Part shown: in pieces, positions 45,820-58,490 of the stretch
Numbering within the stretch: the stretch's first letter is position 1
How the letters are laid out: the number at the start of each line of letters is the position of its first letter
Assembly (NCBI GenBank): GCA_043228905.1
Contig: JBHGNT010000007.1
Span: 22,196,001-22,260,000 of the forward strand
DNA length: 64,000 nucleotides
DNA from: Azolla caroliniana
Taxonomy: Eukaryota; Polypodiophyta
Direction of reading: 5' to 3'
The notes under the pieces: model-generated
Told to the model about the DNA's origin: nothing
What the model saw: only the letters and a program-made list of their open reading frames with translations
Database searches by the model: none
Position numbers and translations under genes: made by a program

Positions 45820-46290
45820 TGTCAAGACTGAGAGAGAGAAAGAGAGAGAAAAAGAGATAGAGAGATAATTGAAAGAGAATTATTATATTGAAGCGTAAAA
45901 TGGATTACAAAGAGTAGGCTACAAAATGGTGTTGAACCAATTTAGGTTTGGGATGGGTGGTAGATCCCTATTTATAAGTAATAGAGAACACTCAAGAATA
46001 TTCTAGGTTATCCTAGAATGTAGAGTAATCTAGAAGATCTCTAGAGTATTCTAGAAGGTTCTAGTGGTATAGAACACTCTAGAATATTCTAGGTCATTCT
46101 AGAATGTAGAGTAATATAGAATATTCCTATGATATTAGATTTCATATTCTAGAGACTATACATATAAGAATATTAATACAATGGTTAAGGATTTGACATG
46201 TGTACAACAAGGTCGTGGGTTCAAATCCTTTTGAGTCATAATGTAAGTGTCATGATCCTTTCCATGCATGATGTGACTGTTATCATGACA
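45820..46290 (-). repeat. 5' LTR of G4
   Basis: 471 bp, about 98% identical to 40491-40961. The antisense B-box-like motif is at 46218-46228. The sequence after it on the minus strand begins GTTTGAACCCATTTC, which is not a standard tRNA 3'-end primer site. Confidence 0.9.
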
Positions 46291-47321
46291 TAACCTAGAG
46301 GCCTACAGATTTATTCCAATTGAGAGATTCTCCAGTAGCATCTGAAAATGTCTGCAAAGCATTCTATACCCGATCAAGATTAATAACATCTCCATGAATA
46401 TAAAGAGCAGTGCTAGCTTCAAACTCAACATCAAGAATTCTCGTGTTTGCAATAGGTAAGGTTATTGCTTGGATGACTGCCATCAAGGATCTGAGAAACG
46501 ATGATAGAGCTTCCCCAGATTGAATGAAAAGAAAAGGTGCTAAAAGACAACCTTGTTTAATAGATCTGGAAATTGGAAATAATGTGCCATAGCCTCCAGA
46601 AAATAAAACTAAGCTAGAAGCATGTCCATATAATGCAGACACACCTTTTATCCATGCACATGGAAACCCTAATCTTAAGAGAACTACCTCCAAAAAAGTC
46701 CCAATCTACTTTAAACACCGGGTCATTTGAAACAGGTAATATGTCGCATTATGAGAACACTACGTCGAAAAAGGGCACAAAAGCACGCAGTTTTCAAAAA
46801 GACACGACGCATGCATAAAGCTTTTCAGAAAAGGTGGCAAAATATATTGAATTTCAACATGAGTAAAATGCCTCCAAAAATACATCACCAAAATTACAAA
46901 ATAATGTACAACATGTCTACCAGTTACAATTATACATATTCGTGAGTTTACATCCAAAACAAATTTACAAAGTTTCCGATCATGTAGTAAAACAATCCCC
47001 AGCTTGAACCAAATAGATATGTTAAGACATGTCTGATGGACTAGAAGAGCATTCTGACGTCTCATCCTCATCATCAGTGGCAATCAAAGCATTATCCTCA
47101 TCCAATTCCAACCCAACATCTTTGTGGTTATGAGAATTGCTTCTGGTTATTCTCTGTATTTCGTTTGACACCATGTTTGGGATTTTCTCCTTAAAGATTT
47201 CTTTCCTCAACACATAGAATTTTTATTTTTTTTTGTACAACGAACTTGGAAAGCAATTCTGAAAGGCAGGACCTTCAACAAAAATCCGTTGCACTGCATC
47301 GGATTTTGGTTGAAAGTCATG

Positions 47322-47348
47322 CAAATCCGATGCAGTGCATCGGATTTG
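47322..47348. repeat. 27-bp palindrome within the TIR element
   Basis: Two 13-bp arms, CAAATCCGATGCA and TGCATCGGATTTG, with one base between. Further copies of TGCATCGGATTT lie on both sides (47296-47306 and 47358-47371), giving at least four copies in about 80 bp. Confidence 0.85.
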
Positions 47349-47517
47349 CGTTGAACTGCATCGGATTTGCGTTGAAAAAAATGTTGTTTTTGCGATAAAA
47401 AACTATCGCATGGGACCATAAAATTGACGTAATTTAGATGATAATTTGCGTGATTTAGATAAAATTGTACGTTGTTTCTATGTTTTCACCAACGTTTTTA
47501 ATTTCAGTGAACCCAGA

Positions 47518-47805
47518 CAAAAAGTTCCTTCATTTAGATTGAAGATTCGATCTCCGACAAAACGAGATTCTGGCTCCTTCATCAAGGACACGAGTAAAAA
47601 GATTTTATTTGACTCAACGGGGGAAGGAGGATCCAAGTCATCTGTGGCTACTACCAAAATCAACAAAGGTAGTGCGCAAGAGGAGAAAACGGTTGAGGTG
47701 AAATATAAGGAATACCCCGAACTTGAATGGTGTCTCTCCTATGTCGAGGAGGATGGGATGTTGTTATTGATAACAGCAAAATCGGATGGGGATTTTGAGG
47801 CATAA
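47518..47805 (+). pseudogene. Exon-like segment captured in the TIR element
   Basis: A pyrimidine-rich run and TTTAATTTCAG at 47505-47516 look like a 3' splice site. From there an open frame of about 96 codons runs to TAA (47803-47805), Lys/Ser-rich at first (FRLKIRSPTKRDSGSF) and then LEWCLSYVEEDGMLLLITAK. It could be the last exon of a host gene picked up by the transposon. I do not recognise the protein. Confidence 0.4.
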
Positions 47806-49080
47806 TGTTCACCATCACTTCATATTATATTTGTATATGAGAACATCTGTAATTGTTTATCGTTTAATTAAATTCACCTGTTCATAATTTCCCTTTTTAA
47901 TCATTATTGGAACCGTAGTTTGTATTTACATATAATTGGTCACCATGCTCTTCTTCAATTTGAGATATTAACATGATATTGTAATTTCTCATTTCCGTTA
48001 GCATGACTGTATATGAAAAGGCGAATGTTTTTGATAATAAGAGGTTTTTAGTTACCTACGGTTCAAGTCTACTGGTTCCACATAGTATAAATGAATGTCG
48101 TACGTAGTTGTTACTCTTACCAATTACATTGTCATGAACTATATGACATTATACAATGAAACTATCGATATACCCGTCCAACAAGTGGGGTACTACTTTA
48201 TTCCTAAACCCAAAACCACATATTTATAATTACGGTTTATGTAGTTTTACTCTACAATTTGAATATGGATACCAATTTTAGAACTTTATATTGAACCAAG
48301 TCTTCAATTGTGCTCCATGATATGCAAATTGACACGAATGTGGACACATATACAATTTAGTAATTGCTAGGTTTTTTTTGTTCTATATTTAACCATCAAG
48401 TCGCAAAAGGGGTACGCATGCATCGTATATTTTCGATATCGGGCTAAAATAGGGTACTTTTCTACATCTGGTCAACTATGCCAAAAGAGAATATGACATA
48501 TTACCTGTTTCAAATGACCCGGTGTTTTTATCATATGCTTTCTCAAAATCTAATAATAGTATAGCAAGGGACTGTTTGTGATGTTGAGTCAATGCAGTCA
48601 TCTCCCAAAAAAGGAATATATTGTCAACGATGCTTCTGTCTTGAAGGAATCATAATTGTGTATCATGTATAATCGAGGGGTGCATCAGACACATTCTATT
48701 GGCTATAGTCTTTGCTACTATTTTATAGACATCGTTAAGCAAAGTAATCGGATGCCATTTTGAGATTTCATCACATTGAGCATCTGATTTCGGGATCATG
48801 TATATGATTCCTTTTGTCCATTCATCGGGCATATGCCCTGTTGAGAAGATTAGGCCCCATCAAATCCCAATAATGCAAATAGAACACCACTCCTATGGCA
48901 TCCTTTCTAGGACACACATATTTCCGTAGGGATTTAGTTGTTTTCCAGACTTCAATGTTTGTAAATGGTTTAAGCAATTGAGAAGCCATTACATGAGTGA
49001 CCGTTTATTGTATTGTTTCTAGTACAAGTTGTCTCTTATTAATATCCTCCTTTGAGAAGGATTTAGCATATAACAACTAA

Positions 49081-52000
49081 TGTCCCAATTTAATCATGAT
49101 TGGTATCATCTTAATGTCTCCTAAACTGAAATACATGCTAAAAACTCTCATTTTTTCTATTCGTTGTTATTTTTCTTGTATATGTTGACATTTTTATTCA
49201 ATCCTCCGAATACTAGGAGTTGAATCTATATAGCCATGTTTTTAAAAGGAAAAAACAAGCAGCTCTGCATTATACCAAACAAAAAGCATGAAGCTCTTAT
49301 ATACATGAATTTTTGGCTTAAAATCATGAACTTATAAGAGGATAAGGTTTAATGCATTTTATGTATTTTATGTAAATTTTCCCATACATAGTTGTGTATT
49401 CATGTATCAAAAACTTGGCAATCCTTTACATTATGTTTTTGTGCGCGAACGTCTCAATTGGTATTCTCCAATAATCCGTAACTTGAGCTTGCGCACACAT
49501 TTTCGCCCTTGAATGTAATTTGTAACTTCCACCATCATTTTAATTTTTTTCATAATCATATCACCATCATCTTTGACATGTGTGTGTATGTATATGTTGT
49601 GACAACATAATATCACCAAAATAGTAAACATAGGGATGAAGAAATACTTCAGTCCAAATATTTTTTGGTGTGGATTAAACTAGAAGTCATAGGCTTATAT
49701 TCAAGACGTAACTAACAAGACTAGACATCCATTCTCTTGAAATATGTCAATGAATCCTTGTCAAACTCCAACAACAAAGATAACTTCTAGTGAAAAAACA
49801 CATTTTGAAACTTACATGCATTGACAAATTAACAATACTTACTATGCATGCACACAAGTGCAGTGTAGTGTGTGAATTCAGACTCATAAGTCTTGATTAT
49901 AAGGTCTATTAACTAAAGTAAATCTCATGGTGTACTTGATAATGTATCACAATCTTTATTAAGTTTCTATTTCTTTAATTTAGTGTGTATGCTCGTTATG
50001 GTGCTTCATTATTTGACTATATACATGTCATGACTCTATGTGCACTAGAGAGTATGTCATGACTTATGCTATTGGGGTGGTTAGACAATTAAAACGTGAG
50101 AACTATTCCTAACAACTAAATATATTCGTAACTGATAATGACAAACTTTGGAATCAAACCATTTTCTTTGCAACCCCGCACAATATGCAAAGTTGTACCC
50201 TCCCACCAAATCTTATCCACTAGGTATTTTGTTGTTTATCTTCAACCATGTCTAATTGCAAATAATGGAAGAAGAAATGTCTCGAAAAGTAGAGGTTATA
50301 CTAAATGAAAGAAAATAATAAAATTTTAGAAAAGTAATCATGCAACTTTGAATATATTTGCATATTTTTTTGCCTGGTGGAGATGGTGAGAGAGCGTTTT
50401 GATAGACTATTAGCAACCATAATAAAGCGAATATGAGCTTGAGGGTCTTCGTGATAAATGCTCGAGATTTGGGACAAAAACACCTGAAAGCAAACCACAA
50501 CTTCATATATTTAGGACCTAAGTTTTGGTGAATTTTGGGTGAATCCTAATTAGAACCTTATTTGAGGGGCATCTTTATATTATTTAAAATTTTGGTATCG
50601 CTCGTCTAATTTTTTTTAAAAGCGTTTATCTCAGGAGAAATGCAAAAATTTAATGGCATGATCACCAAACATGAATTCTATGATATACATGTGTGCATTG
50701 ATAACTTCTCACCTAATTTTCAAACACAAGCTTCTCCATGTGATTGGATTTAGACCTAAGACTTTCTTTTCCCATCCCAATATAAGTCTATTGATGAAGA
50801 TTTTAAGTACCTTGTTCGAGAGAATACCAATTTGTTTCCTATACTAAAATGAGTGTCTATTAAATTCATTAATCTCAAACTTCATTGCCGATCAAGAAAT
50901 AAATGTCAAACCGTAATGAATTATAAGTGCTTAAATTACAAAACGCTATTGGAAACATGCCATCATCAAGCTTTGATCCTTGCGTACCATTTACGTATTA
51001 CCCTTTTCCATATAAGAATGGATTAACAACCTTCACACACACGCATACGTTTTCGAAGGCTAACTTTTCTTGATATTAAAGGATCCTCTTAATTGGGTAG
51101 TTGGGTACCTCGTCAAGTTGCAAACCAAGTCATGTCAACACTTGATTGTTTCTTCCATATCGCACACTTCAATGCAAGAGGCCATTGATTTCTTTGTCTA
51201 TGGTAGCAAAATGATTTCAGGATTCATTATATCACTTTTGAATCGAGTAACAAAATGCTATGCATGAGGCTTATAATATCCATAATTTTCTTTAATCATA
51301 CTCGAGAACTATGTTAAACTTGAGGGTAAGACATCAACAAAGTAGACTTAAGTGGTTATATCTCATCCAAGATCAACCAAGTGTCTTTTAGTGCATAAAT
51401 AAGCATCCACTTATCAATATTAGTGTGCAATATTGATGACAAGGCAAATACATTCCACACTTCCATAGTTTTAGCTATATTATTGGCTAGTGTCTTTAAG
51501 AAGCATATTATTAAATCATCTACCAAGCCCTAATATATCATCCATTTCACTAATGGGAGAGCAAGTTCAACCATTTCTTTGGATTCTATCAACTCATGTA
51601 ACACCACAAGAATAGGATGGGTATTAATGGTAAACAATTATGAGCTCAATGGGCATCTTTGTTGCACTAGCTATGTGAACATTCAATATAACATGGCACT
51701 CTACAACTAACCCCCATACATGAAATCTTTGCACAAAAACCAATATGAGTGATAAGTGCAATAATACGATACCAAGTCATCTGGTCATACACATTCTCCA
51801 CATTGAGTTTCATCATCACAATTTCTTAATTTGATTCCCTGGCATAGTATATATCCACTTCTATTTGAAATATTCCAAAGGATATTTTTGCTTGCAGTAA
51901 ATCCATACTGTATAGGGTGACCAATAGCAACAACACATTTTGAAGTTGATTGTTAGTTTGGCAATAGTATTATATGATCAATGTGTTGAGGACATGCGAC

Positions 52001-53472
52001 TCTACTCTCCATAGGCCATGACTCGTGGGGAAACTTTCATAGCTTGATGAGTTCAAAATTCAGACTTACGTACCTTACTAGAACCCCATGTTTTCTTGAA
52101 ACAAAGCCCAAAGGGGGCTTAATTAAAGTCTTAATACATTCCTTTGTAGTTTGATCCCAATGAGCTTTATCATTGAGGCAAGGTGAAATCATGCAATGTA
52201 ACTCATCATCACTCATATCATCTTCCAAGGTTGTTGCAACTTAATGGCCAACCTTCTCCTAGGTTTATGCAAATGACGTTAATTGTAATTGCTTCATTCA
52301 TCATCAAGCTTGCGATAGAAATGTAAAGGTTCTGCAATAGGAACGTAAAAGGTTGTTAATAATTCAAAACATTAATCTACTATTACTTGTGTATCAATTT
52401 TGAGATTACCATAGGCTTCTAGCCAAAACCCATTCAATATATAATGGGTGGCATGCACCTCATGGAAGAATTTATGGGATAATTATGATTAAAGCCCCTT
52501 CATCATGCTTACCAAACATTTTTGCTGATAATCATGCACCAAAAGATCTTGCAAAGCTTGATATAAGCTAGACTAGCTATCCAACATGACATCATCTTTG
52601 GGGAGAGATATTGGACAATTCTAAAATGTGCCCATACGTTTTAGAACTGCGCCTACAACATGTTTCACATATGTTCTGCGAGTGCGACCCTTTATATTCA
52701 ATACTATGATGCATTGCAAATTCTCTTAGAGCAAACAACGACATCATTTGCTCTCTCTCAACCTACCTACTCTAGTGGTAGACCATTATTTTTATTGAGC
52801 CTTGGATTCAAAAACGACCTATTCAATTAATTATCTACATGATCCTAAAGTTGAACCCATGACCATCTTCTCGACAATGAACAACCCCTCTTCTTAAGGT
52901 GACATTCTAGTTAACTTTGAAACTATATCTAGAAAATGTGGTAAATTCTATGAGCATACTCATTTTCAATGTATTACAACTAATTGCGCCTAAGAGCCAT
53001 CAAACCTAAGAACTCTACCACTACTCCAAGTTTTCTTTCTTTCTCTAGATGTCCATGAGTTTTTGCCATTTCCCACATGCCATTGGTAAACCCATAAAAG
53101 GTAACTATATCTACTATTTGAGCAATTATGTGCTCAATTCATCCTCTTTTTCTCTCTTTATCAAGTGGTGACCAAGGGAGTTTATGGAATTACCGAGAAT
53201 TTAGGGGCATTGAAGGAAATAAACAAAAGCAAGAGGTACAATATAGTTTTTTTCCCCCTAAATGTATATAGTTAATACATGCACATCTATAGAGTGAAAT
53301 GATAGGCAATTACATGACATACTTATTGCTACTAACTATTGTTATTGGAGGGGAAGAATCTTTGAAATATGATGGTACTAGATGATCTGGATCAGCCCAT
53401 TCACATCAAACTTTATTGATATTTTGTCTATAACCATCCATTGGATCATCATTGTAAAGAAGTTTATGTTTT
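49081..53472. other. Intergenic stretch, no supported gene
   Basis: 4.4 kb of AT-rich sequence. Open frames such as 51070-51267, 50252-50506 and 52037-52228 carry no domain I know and are near chance length. No RNA gene or clear transposon ends were seen. Confidence 0.45.
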
Positions 53473-53880
53473 ATGATAGTAGAACCATGCAAACTTTGTT
53501 TCTCATCCATGTTGGAAAAACCTAGAAAACAGTCAAAAGCAGCAAAGACGAGTCTTTTTCCGATTGACCATGACCTTTTGTCCATTCAACGTGCTACTAG
53601 ACAGATGCTCGATGATCCCTTCTTGCTATATTCACATTACAGTCAGACCCAGTTGAGCACCAGTTCTCTTTTAAACAATGAAAACAAAAGTTTGCAAACA
53701 AGAACGAGAGTGGATTACTCATCAATTCTTTTGGGGAAGGATGACTCAAAGAACATCTCGACGAAAAAGAAAACACCCCAAGGGAACGCTCGAGGCTCAT
53801 CCCCACAAGAAAGCTTATCTAATGGTCCATTTCTAGATCCCCTTTTGAGCTTAACGATATGTGCCTGCTACTCTGCGCAA
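53473..53880 (+). CDS. Possible coding exon of an unknown gene
   Basis: An open frame of 136 codons from ATG at 53473 (an alternative ATG is at 53509, MLEKPRKQ) ending at CAA followed by GTATGT, a good 5' splice site. The content is Ser/Lys-rich without known domains (FPIDHDLLSIQRATRQMLDD, RTRVDYSSILLGKDDSKN). Composition and the splice donor favour a real exon, perhaps the first of a gene whose intron is the minisatellite downstream. No next exon was identified. Confidence 0.35.
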
Positions 53881-53884
53881 GTAT

Positions 53885-54422
53885 GTAATAAGAGCACCCA
53901 TCGATTTGTCCCGATTTTCCTCAATGTTTTTTTTGCATTCTTTTATCAGCCAAGTGCATCCATCAAATGGGAAATCAATCGACACAAGTATAGAATAAGG
54001 GCACCCATCGATTCGTCCTTGCATTTCTCAATGTTTTTCGCATTCTTTTATCAACCAAGGGCATCTGATGGGAATTTTATCTATGTGAGTGTATAGTAAA
54101 AGTTCCCATCGATTCGTCCCAACATTTCTCAATGTTTTTTTCGCATTCTTTTATCGGCCAAGGGCATCTTATGGGAAATTAATCTGCATGAGCATCATAG
54201 TAAAAGTGCCGATTGATTTGTCCCAACTCTTCTCAATGGTTTTTCGCATTCTTTTATCGGCCGAGGGCATCTAATGGGAAATTAATCTGTGTGAGTGTAT
54301 AGTAAAAGTTCCCATCGATTCGTCGTAGCTTTTCTCAACGTTTTTCCGCATTCTTTTATCGACCAAGGGCATCTGATGGGAAAATAATATGCGTGAGTAT
54401 CATAGTAAAAGTGCCCGATCGA
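53885..54422. repeat. Minisatellite, about 104-bp units (left part)
   Basis: Five full units and the start of a sixth. The shared point TCGATTCGTCC falls at 53901, 54008, 54109, 54213, 54315 and 54419, so steps are 101-107 bp. Each unit contains GCATTCTTTTATCGGCCAAG and a GGGCATCTGATGGGAA block. The array resumes after the LINE insertion at 56860. Confidence 0.88.
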
Positions 54423-56859
54423 GGTAGATATAAGAGGTATAGCATTACCTTTTACACAACCTAGTGTATTGGATGCTGAATTTGCAGATGACACGGCCTT
54501 GTATGTTGACGAGGAGATTGGAAATCTTGGTCAGGTACAAGATGCTTTGCAAGTTTTTTCAGATGCTATAGGTGCATCACTTAATTGGACAAGTCAGTTG
54601 GACTTTGGGTAAGTGAAGAAACTCACCTTGCATGGTATCCAGGTCCTTCTTTCCGATGGCTTCATCATGGTGAACCGGTTCGTTATTTGGGATGTATGGT
54701 TGGAATAGATTTGCGGCCAGAAGCAATGTTATCGCCACTACTATTATCAATAAAACATAAACTAATACATTGGGATGCCCAACAATTTTCCTTTGCAGGT
54801 CGGGTTGTAGTAGCCAACTCTGTATTGTTGGCTTCAATGTGGTTTATAGCATCCGTTTGGCTATTTTCTAGATCTGTAATAACGAAAGTGCAAAGTTTGA
54901 TCCGGAATTTCCTTTGGGGGGAAAAACAAGGATCTCCAACAATAGCCAAAGTTCTTGGAATGTGTTAATCCAACCTAAAAGCAATGGAGGTTTGGGTTTG
55001 ATAGACCCTTTAATGCAGTCAAGAGACCTTTTGACTAAGTTTGTGATTAGAGAATTGCTGCCAGGATCAAAATCTTGGAAAGGGATATTTCTAAATAAGT
55101 TGATGCAGTTAAGTCCTAAGACGGGCGGTGTTTGGTCACCCTCTTTAAAATGGTTATTCCTAAATGATGTACAAACACCAAGACGGGATCTTGCATCCAA
55201 TAGATTTTTGCTAGGAATCATAAGGGCATGGGATGTGATTAAGTCATTCTTGCTTAAGGACAAGCCTTATACGTGGGATGCACTACTTAATCAACCTTTT
55301 CTTGCCAATTCTTTATTTCGGGATAATGCAGGAAAAGTGTTGGGCCTGAGAACTCACCTTGCCTGGGGAAAATTGGATAATGGGCCTGCTGCATTTGTAA
55401 GAACGTGGAATCACTTTCAAAAAATGTCATAGGAAGATCGTCTTGCACAGTTACAATCAGTTCATGGTGCCAATATAATGACTGCTAGTATATCAACAAC
55501 ATATTCTTCGTTTACTACAACCTTTCAACCCAGGAAGGAACATATGTAGTTTGGATGCTTTATAAATGACACATTGGTGGCTGTCAAGGCAGTTTCACCT
55601 AACGGGTGCGCTTCTTACTTTCAGGTCCTAGACAATCATACATTACAACCTTACACCTTAGAGTGTAGTTATCTACAACACTTGTGAAGTGCACCAGTCA
55701 GAGTGGTTGCTAAATTTGGAAAGAAATGGATGCTCGATCCTTATCCTTCAATTGCTCATATGTGTGATATGTTGTGGTTATATGCAAAAGATCCGGTTGC
55801 AAGATTAACATGGGATCCGAGGGGCTGGTTTTGGTCACATTCCTTGGGGGAATAGATCATCAAGGTTCCTTTCTTTCAATACTCGGTAAAACTTGGAAGA
55901 GCACTATTGCTTTCTCGGAATGCAAGGATACCAGCAACTCATAAACATTGGACCACTTGGGGGGTCTCAACTTTGCATTTGAAAAACCTACCGGAAATGG
56001 ATTTGGTCATTCAAGGGGCCAACTAAATTTATTCTCTTCAGATGGCTATTAGTGCATAAGGCCTTACCAGTTGGTCACTCATTGATAGGGAATGTAGCAC
56101 CCAATCTTCGACAATGTGACTTTTACCATGAAGCGTAGGAGACTACCAAGCATGCCCTTTGGTCATGTTCCTTGGCTCAACAAGTATGGAATAAAGTTCT
56201 TTCGTAATTTTTAACGATCAATGTTGGTTGCCTATTTTCATGGGGATCAGCAATGTGGGGAGTGTTACATTCCAGTTTGATGTTGTATGAGGTAAACGAG
56301 GTTCAAGTGGCAATGACGGTACATAATAGAAGATTGATATTGGTCAGCCCCTTTCAACAACCTCGAAAGTAGGTGTGATCTGCCCAGATATGGAAAATTG
56401 TGACAACAATAACGTTATGGGCATTATGGAAATGTCGATGCAACCGACGTTATGATGCGACATATCAGTGTCTCTCAGATGTCTTGTGTGAGATATGGGA
56501 GAACTTGGTGGCAGTAGTCCGCGGCCAGTATGACAACATGCATGGTTCACCAGAGACTATGAACAAGAGAAAGAAGAAGCTCCTTCACTTATGGAAAAAG
56601 TTACCCCTATTTTCTGAGTCAGCTCAAGGGCCTCAATGGAACTATCAACTTCCTTGGACCCTTTATTGATTAGCAGTGACGCACGGCAGAATGCAACAAT
56701 TTTTTTTTTACCTTTTACAAGGTTCTAACTTTGGTCTTAGGATTATCATACATCATTGTACATGAAAATTGTAAGCTTTTGGGCTCATAAACTTAAATTG
56801 TAGCATTCACATGTTTTTCTTAATACTGATGAGGAAAATCTTTGAAGGAAAGAAAAAAA
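54423..56859 (+). mobile_element. LINE copy 3, 5'-truncated, inserted in the minisatellite
   Basis: Starts inside the RT domain (EFADDTALYVD, so the FADD metal-binding block is intact here), followed by YLGCMVGIDL, RVVVANSVLLASMWFIA and NGGLGLIDPL. A frameshift separates this from later parts, and stops break the rest. The C-terminal zf-RVT region is near 56060-56190. It ends in a GAAAGA11 tail. A 16-bp duplication AAAAGTGCCCGATCGA lies on both sides (54407-54422 and 56860-56875). Truncation, A-tail and long duplication are the marks of target-primed reverse transcription. Confidence 0.9.
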
Positions 56860-57000
56860 AAAAGTGCCCGATCGATTCGTCCCAGCTTTTTTCGATGTTT
56901 TTTCGCATTCTTTTATCGGGAGAGGGCATCTATCTGATGGGAAATCAATATGTGCAAGAGCATATAATAAGTGCGCCCATCGATTCATCCCACCTTTTTT
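56860..57000. repeat. Minisatellite, right part
   Basis: Continues the sixth unit after the LINE (phase point at 56872) and gives the start of a seventh (56980). It ends about 240 bp before the phosphatase start codon. Confidence 0.82.
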
Positions 57001-57153
57001 ATTTGGTAATAATCGATGTTTCACATTTGTTATCTTGGGCAACAAGGGCATGTAGTAGGAAATAACCAAAAACTTGTGGGCAATTTTTGGGTGGGTATCA
57101 GGAATCTGAAGTCCTATAATCTGTATGAGAAACTAAAAGAAAAAGTTAATATT

Positions 57154-57161
57154 TATATAAT
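57154..57161 (+). promoter_or_regulatory. Candidate TATA box of the phosphatase gene
   Basis: TATATAAT about 80 nt before the ATG at 57239, followed by a CT-rich leader, a common plant arrangement. Confidence 0.45.
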
Positions 57162-57238
57162 AAAGATTAACATTCTCTGATTCTCTGTGTGTTTCTGCCC
57201 CTGCCTCTTTCTTTGCCTCCCCCCTGTTTCTTCAAATA

Positions 57239-58444
57239 ATGAGTATGTTGATCACAGAAGAAACTGATGAAGAGAAACAAGGCAGACTTCATGAAGGAGA
57301 AGATGAAGAGGAAGAAGAAAGATCTAGAGAAGTTTTTGAAGGAGGAGGAGGAGAAGAAGAAACAGGGCAAGTCGGAAACGATTTGTGCGTGAATCTTGAT
57401 GGTAATGGTAATGAGAGTTTAGGGTTTGGTGTGAAGGTATTAGTTGTGGGTGCAGGGGCCCGAATCCTCTTCTACCCTACTCTCTTCTACAACGTTGTTC
57501 GCAACAAATTCGAACCCAATTTCCGATGGTGGGATCAGATCGAACAAGTAAGTCCACTCTTTCGATCCTATTTTTGCCTTAATGTTTTGTGATCTCCTTC
57601 TGCCGTGAGTTTTGGTTTGATTGATTTTCATGATATCATTTTTTTATATGGCTTTGTTGAAGGTATTGAGATGAAAGAGATGTCTATTTTATTGGATCTC
57701 TATTTTGTATGTGCTTTTTTTTGTTTGGTTGGTTGGATCAAAACGATGAATCGATTTTGATGATCTCTATTTTCTGTTTGGTCGAGGGCATTGAAATTAT
57801 TGAGGTGATGTTTATTTGCTTGTCTCTAATTTCTATGTGATCTTCTGTTTGGCTCATTAGATATGAAAATGAGTCATTAATTTTGACGATTGTTATTCCT
57901 CTATGATTCTTTGAGGGTATTGAATCTACTGTGGTATTTATTTTATTAGATCTTAACTCTATGTGATCTTCTGTTTGGTAGATTGGATATGAAAATGAGT
58001 TACTGATTTTGATGATATCTATATTTGTATGGCTTTGGTTGAGGGGGATGTTTGGATCTATATTTTTATCAGTTTTTATATTGGTTTCAGTTGATTGGTT
58101 TAAAATATTGAATCATCTTCTGATGATCTCTATCCTTTTATGCATTCGATGGGGATATTGAATCTAATGTGATGTTTATTTGGCTCCTTCTTTGCTCGAT
58201 TTGATTATGTATTTTAAACCCTTCCGTTAAGGGGATGAATTTTGATGGTATATTCGTCTGATGATGTGTATTGTATACCTTTGTTGAGAGGTTGCTTCTA
58301 ATGATGTAATTGAAGTCCCCTTATTTGTTTGGATATGGTGATGTATTATATAGTCTTTTGACAAGGGGATGGATGGATCAATTAATGTATTTATATAAAA
58401 TTATGATATTATTTGTCGAAGAAGTATGCTGCAAATCTTTAAGA

Positions 58445-58490
<46 letters not shown>

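Larger units (their letters stand above)
40491..46290 (-). mobile_element. Chromodomain gypsy (chromovirus) G4, nearly intact
   Basis: Exactly 5,800 bp with two 471-bp LTRs (40491-40961 and 45820-46290) differing at roughly eight sites, and a perfect 5-bp duplication TAACC (40486-40490 and 46291-46295). It encodes gag, then pol in the -1 frame with protease, RT, RNase H, integrase and a C-terminal chromodomain. The gag is of the Sushi/PEG10-like type. That type together with a chromodomain points to the Tcn1-like chromoviruses known from fungi, mosses and spikemosses. A single TGA in pol (42727-42729) is the only break I see. Confidence 0.92.
46714..48526. mobile_element. Terminal-inverted-repeat DNA transposon, non-autonomous
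   Basis: 1,813 bp with 32-bp perfect inverted ends beginning AACACCGGGTCATTTGAAAC. It sits inside the LINE between the codons for AYDK and VDWDF, and removing it with one TTTA restores the LINE reading frame, so the ends and the 4-bp duplication TTTA (46710-46713 and 48527-48530) are well placed. A 3-bp TTA duplication, as in PIF/Harbinger, is an alternative reading. No transposase is recognisable. Inside are a cluster of inverted TGCATCGGATTT motifs (47296-47375) and an exon-like segment (47518-47805). Confidence 0.85.
38360..49080 (-). mobile_element. LINE copy 2, split by a chromovirus and a TIR element
   Basis: Minus-strand ORF2 remains. From 5' to 3': RT entry (MPDEWTKGIIYMIPKSD near 48830-48780), RT block LLLDFEKAYDK (48560-48528), which joins to DWDFLEVVLLRLGFPCAWIKG at 46709-46640 once the 1.8 kb TIR element is removed, then IKQGCLLAPFLF. 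The metal-binding FADD block is replaced by FEAS at about 46420, so the RT is dead. After the G4 insertion come the HYLGCLVGIDL block (40420), zf-RVT (39010-38990) and the 3' end with tail motif GGAAATCTTTATG near 38370-38390. No endonuclease domain is seen, so the copy is 5'-truncated near 49080. Its own length is about 3.1 kb. Confidence 0.82.
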
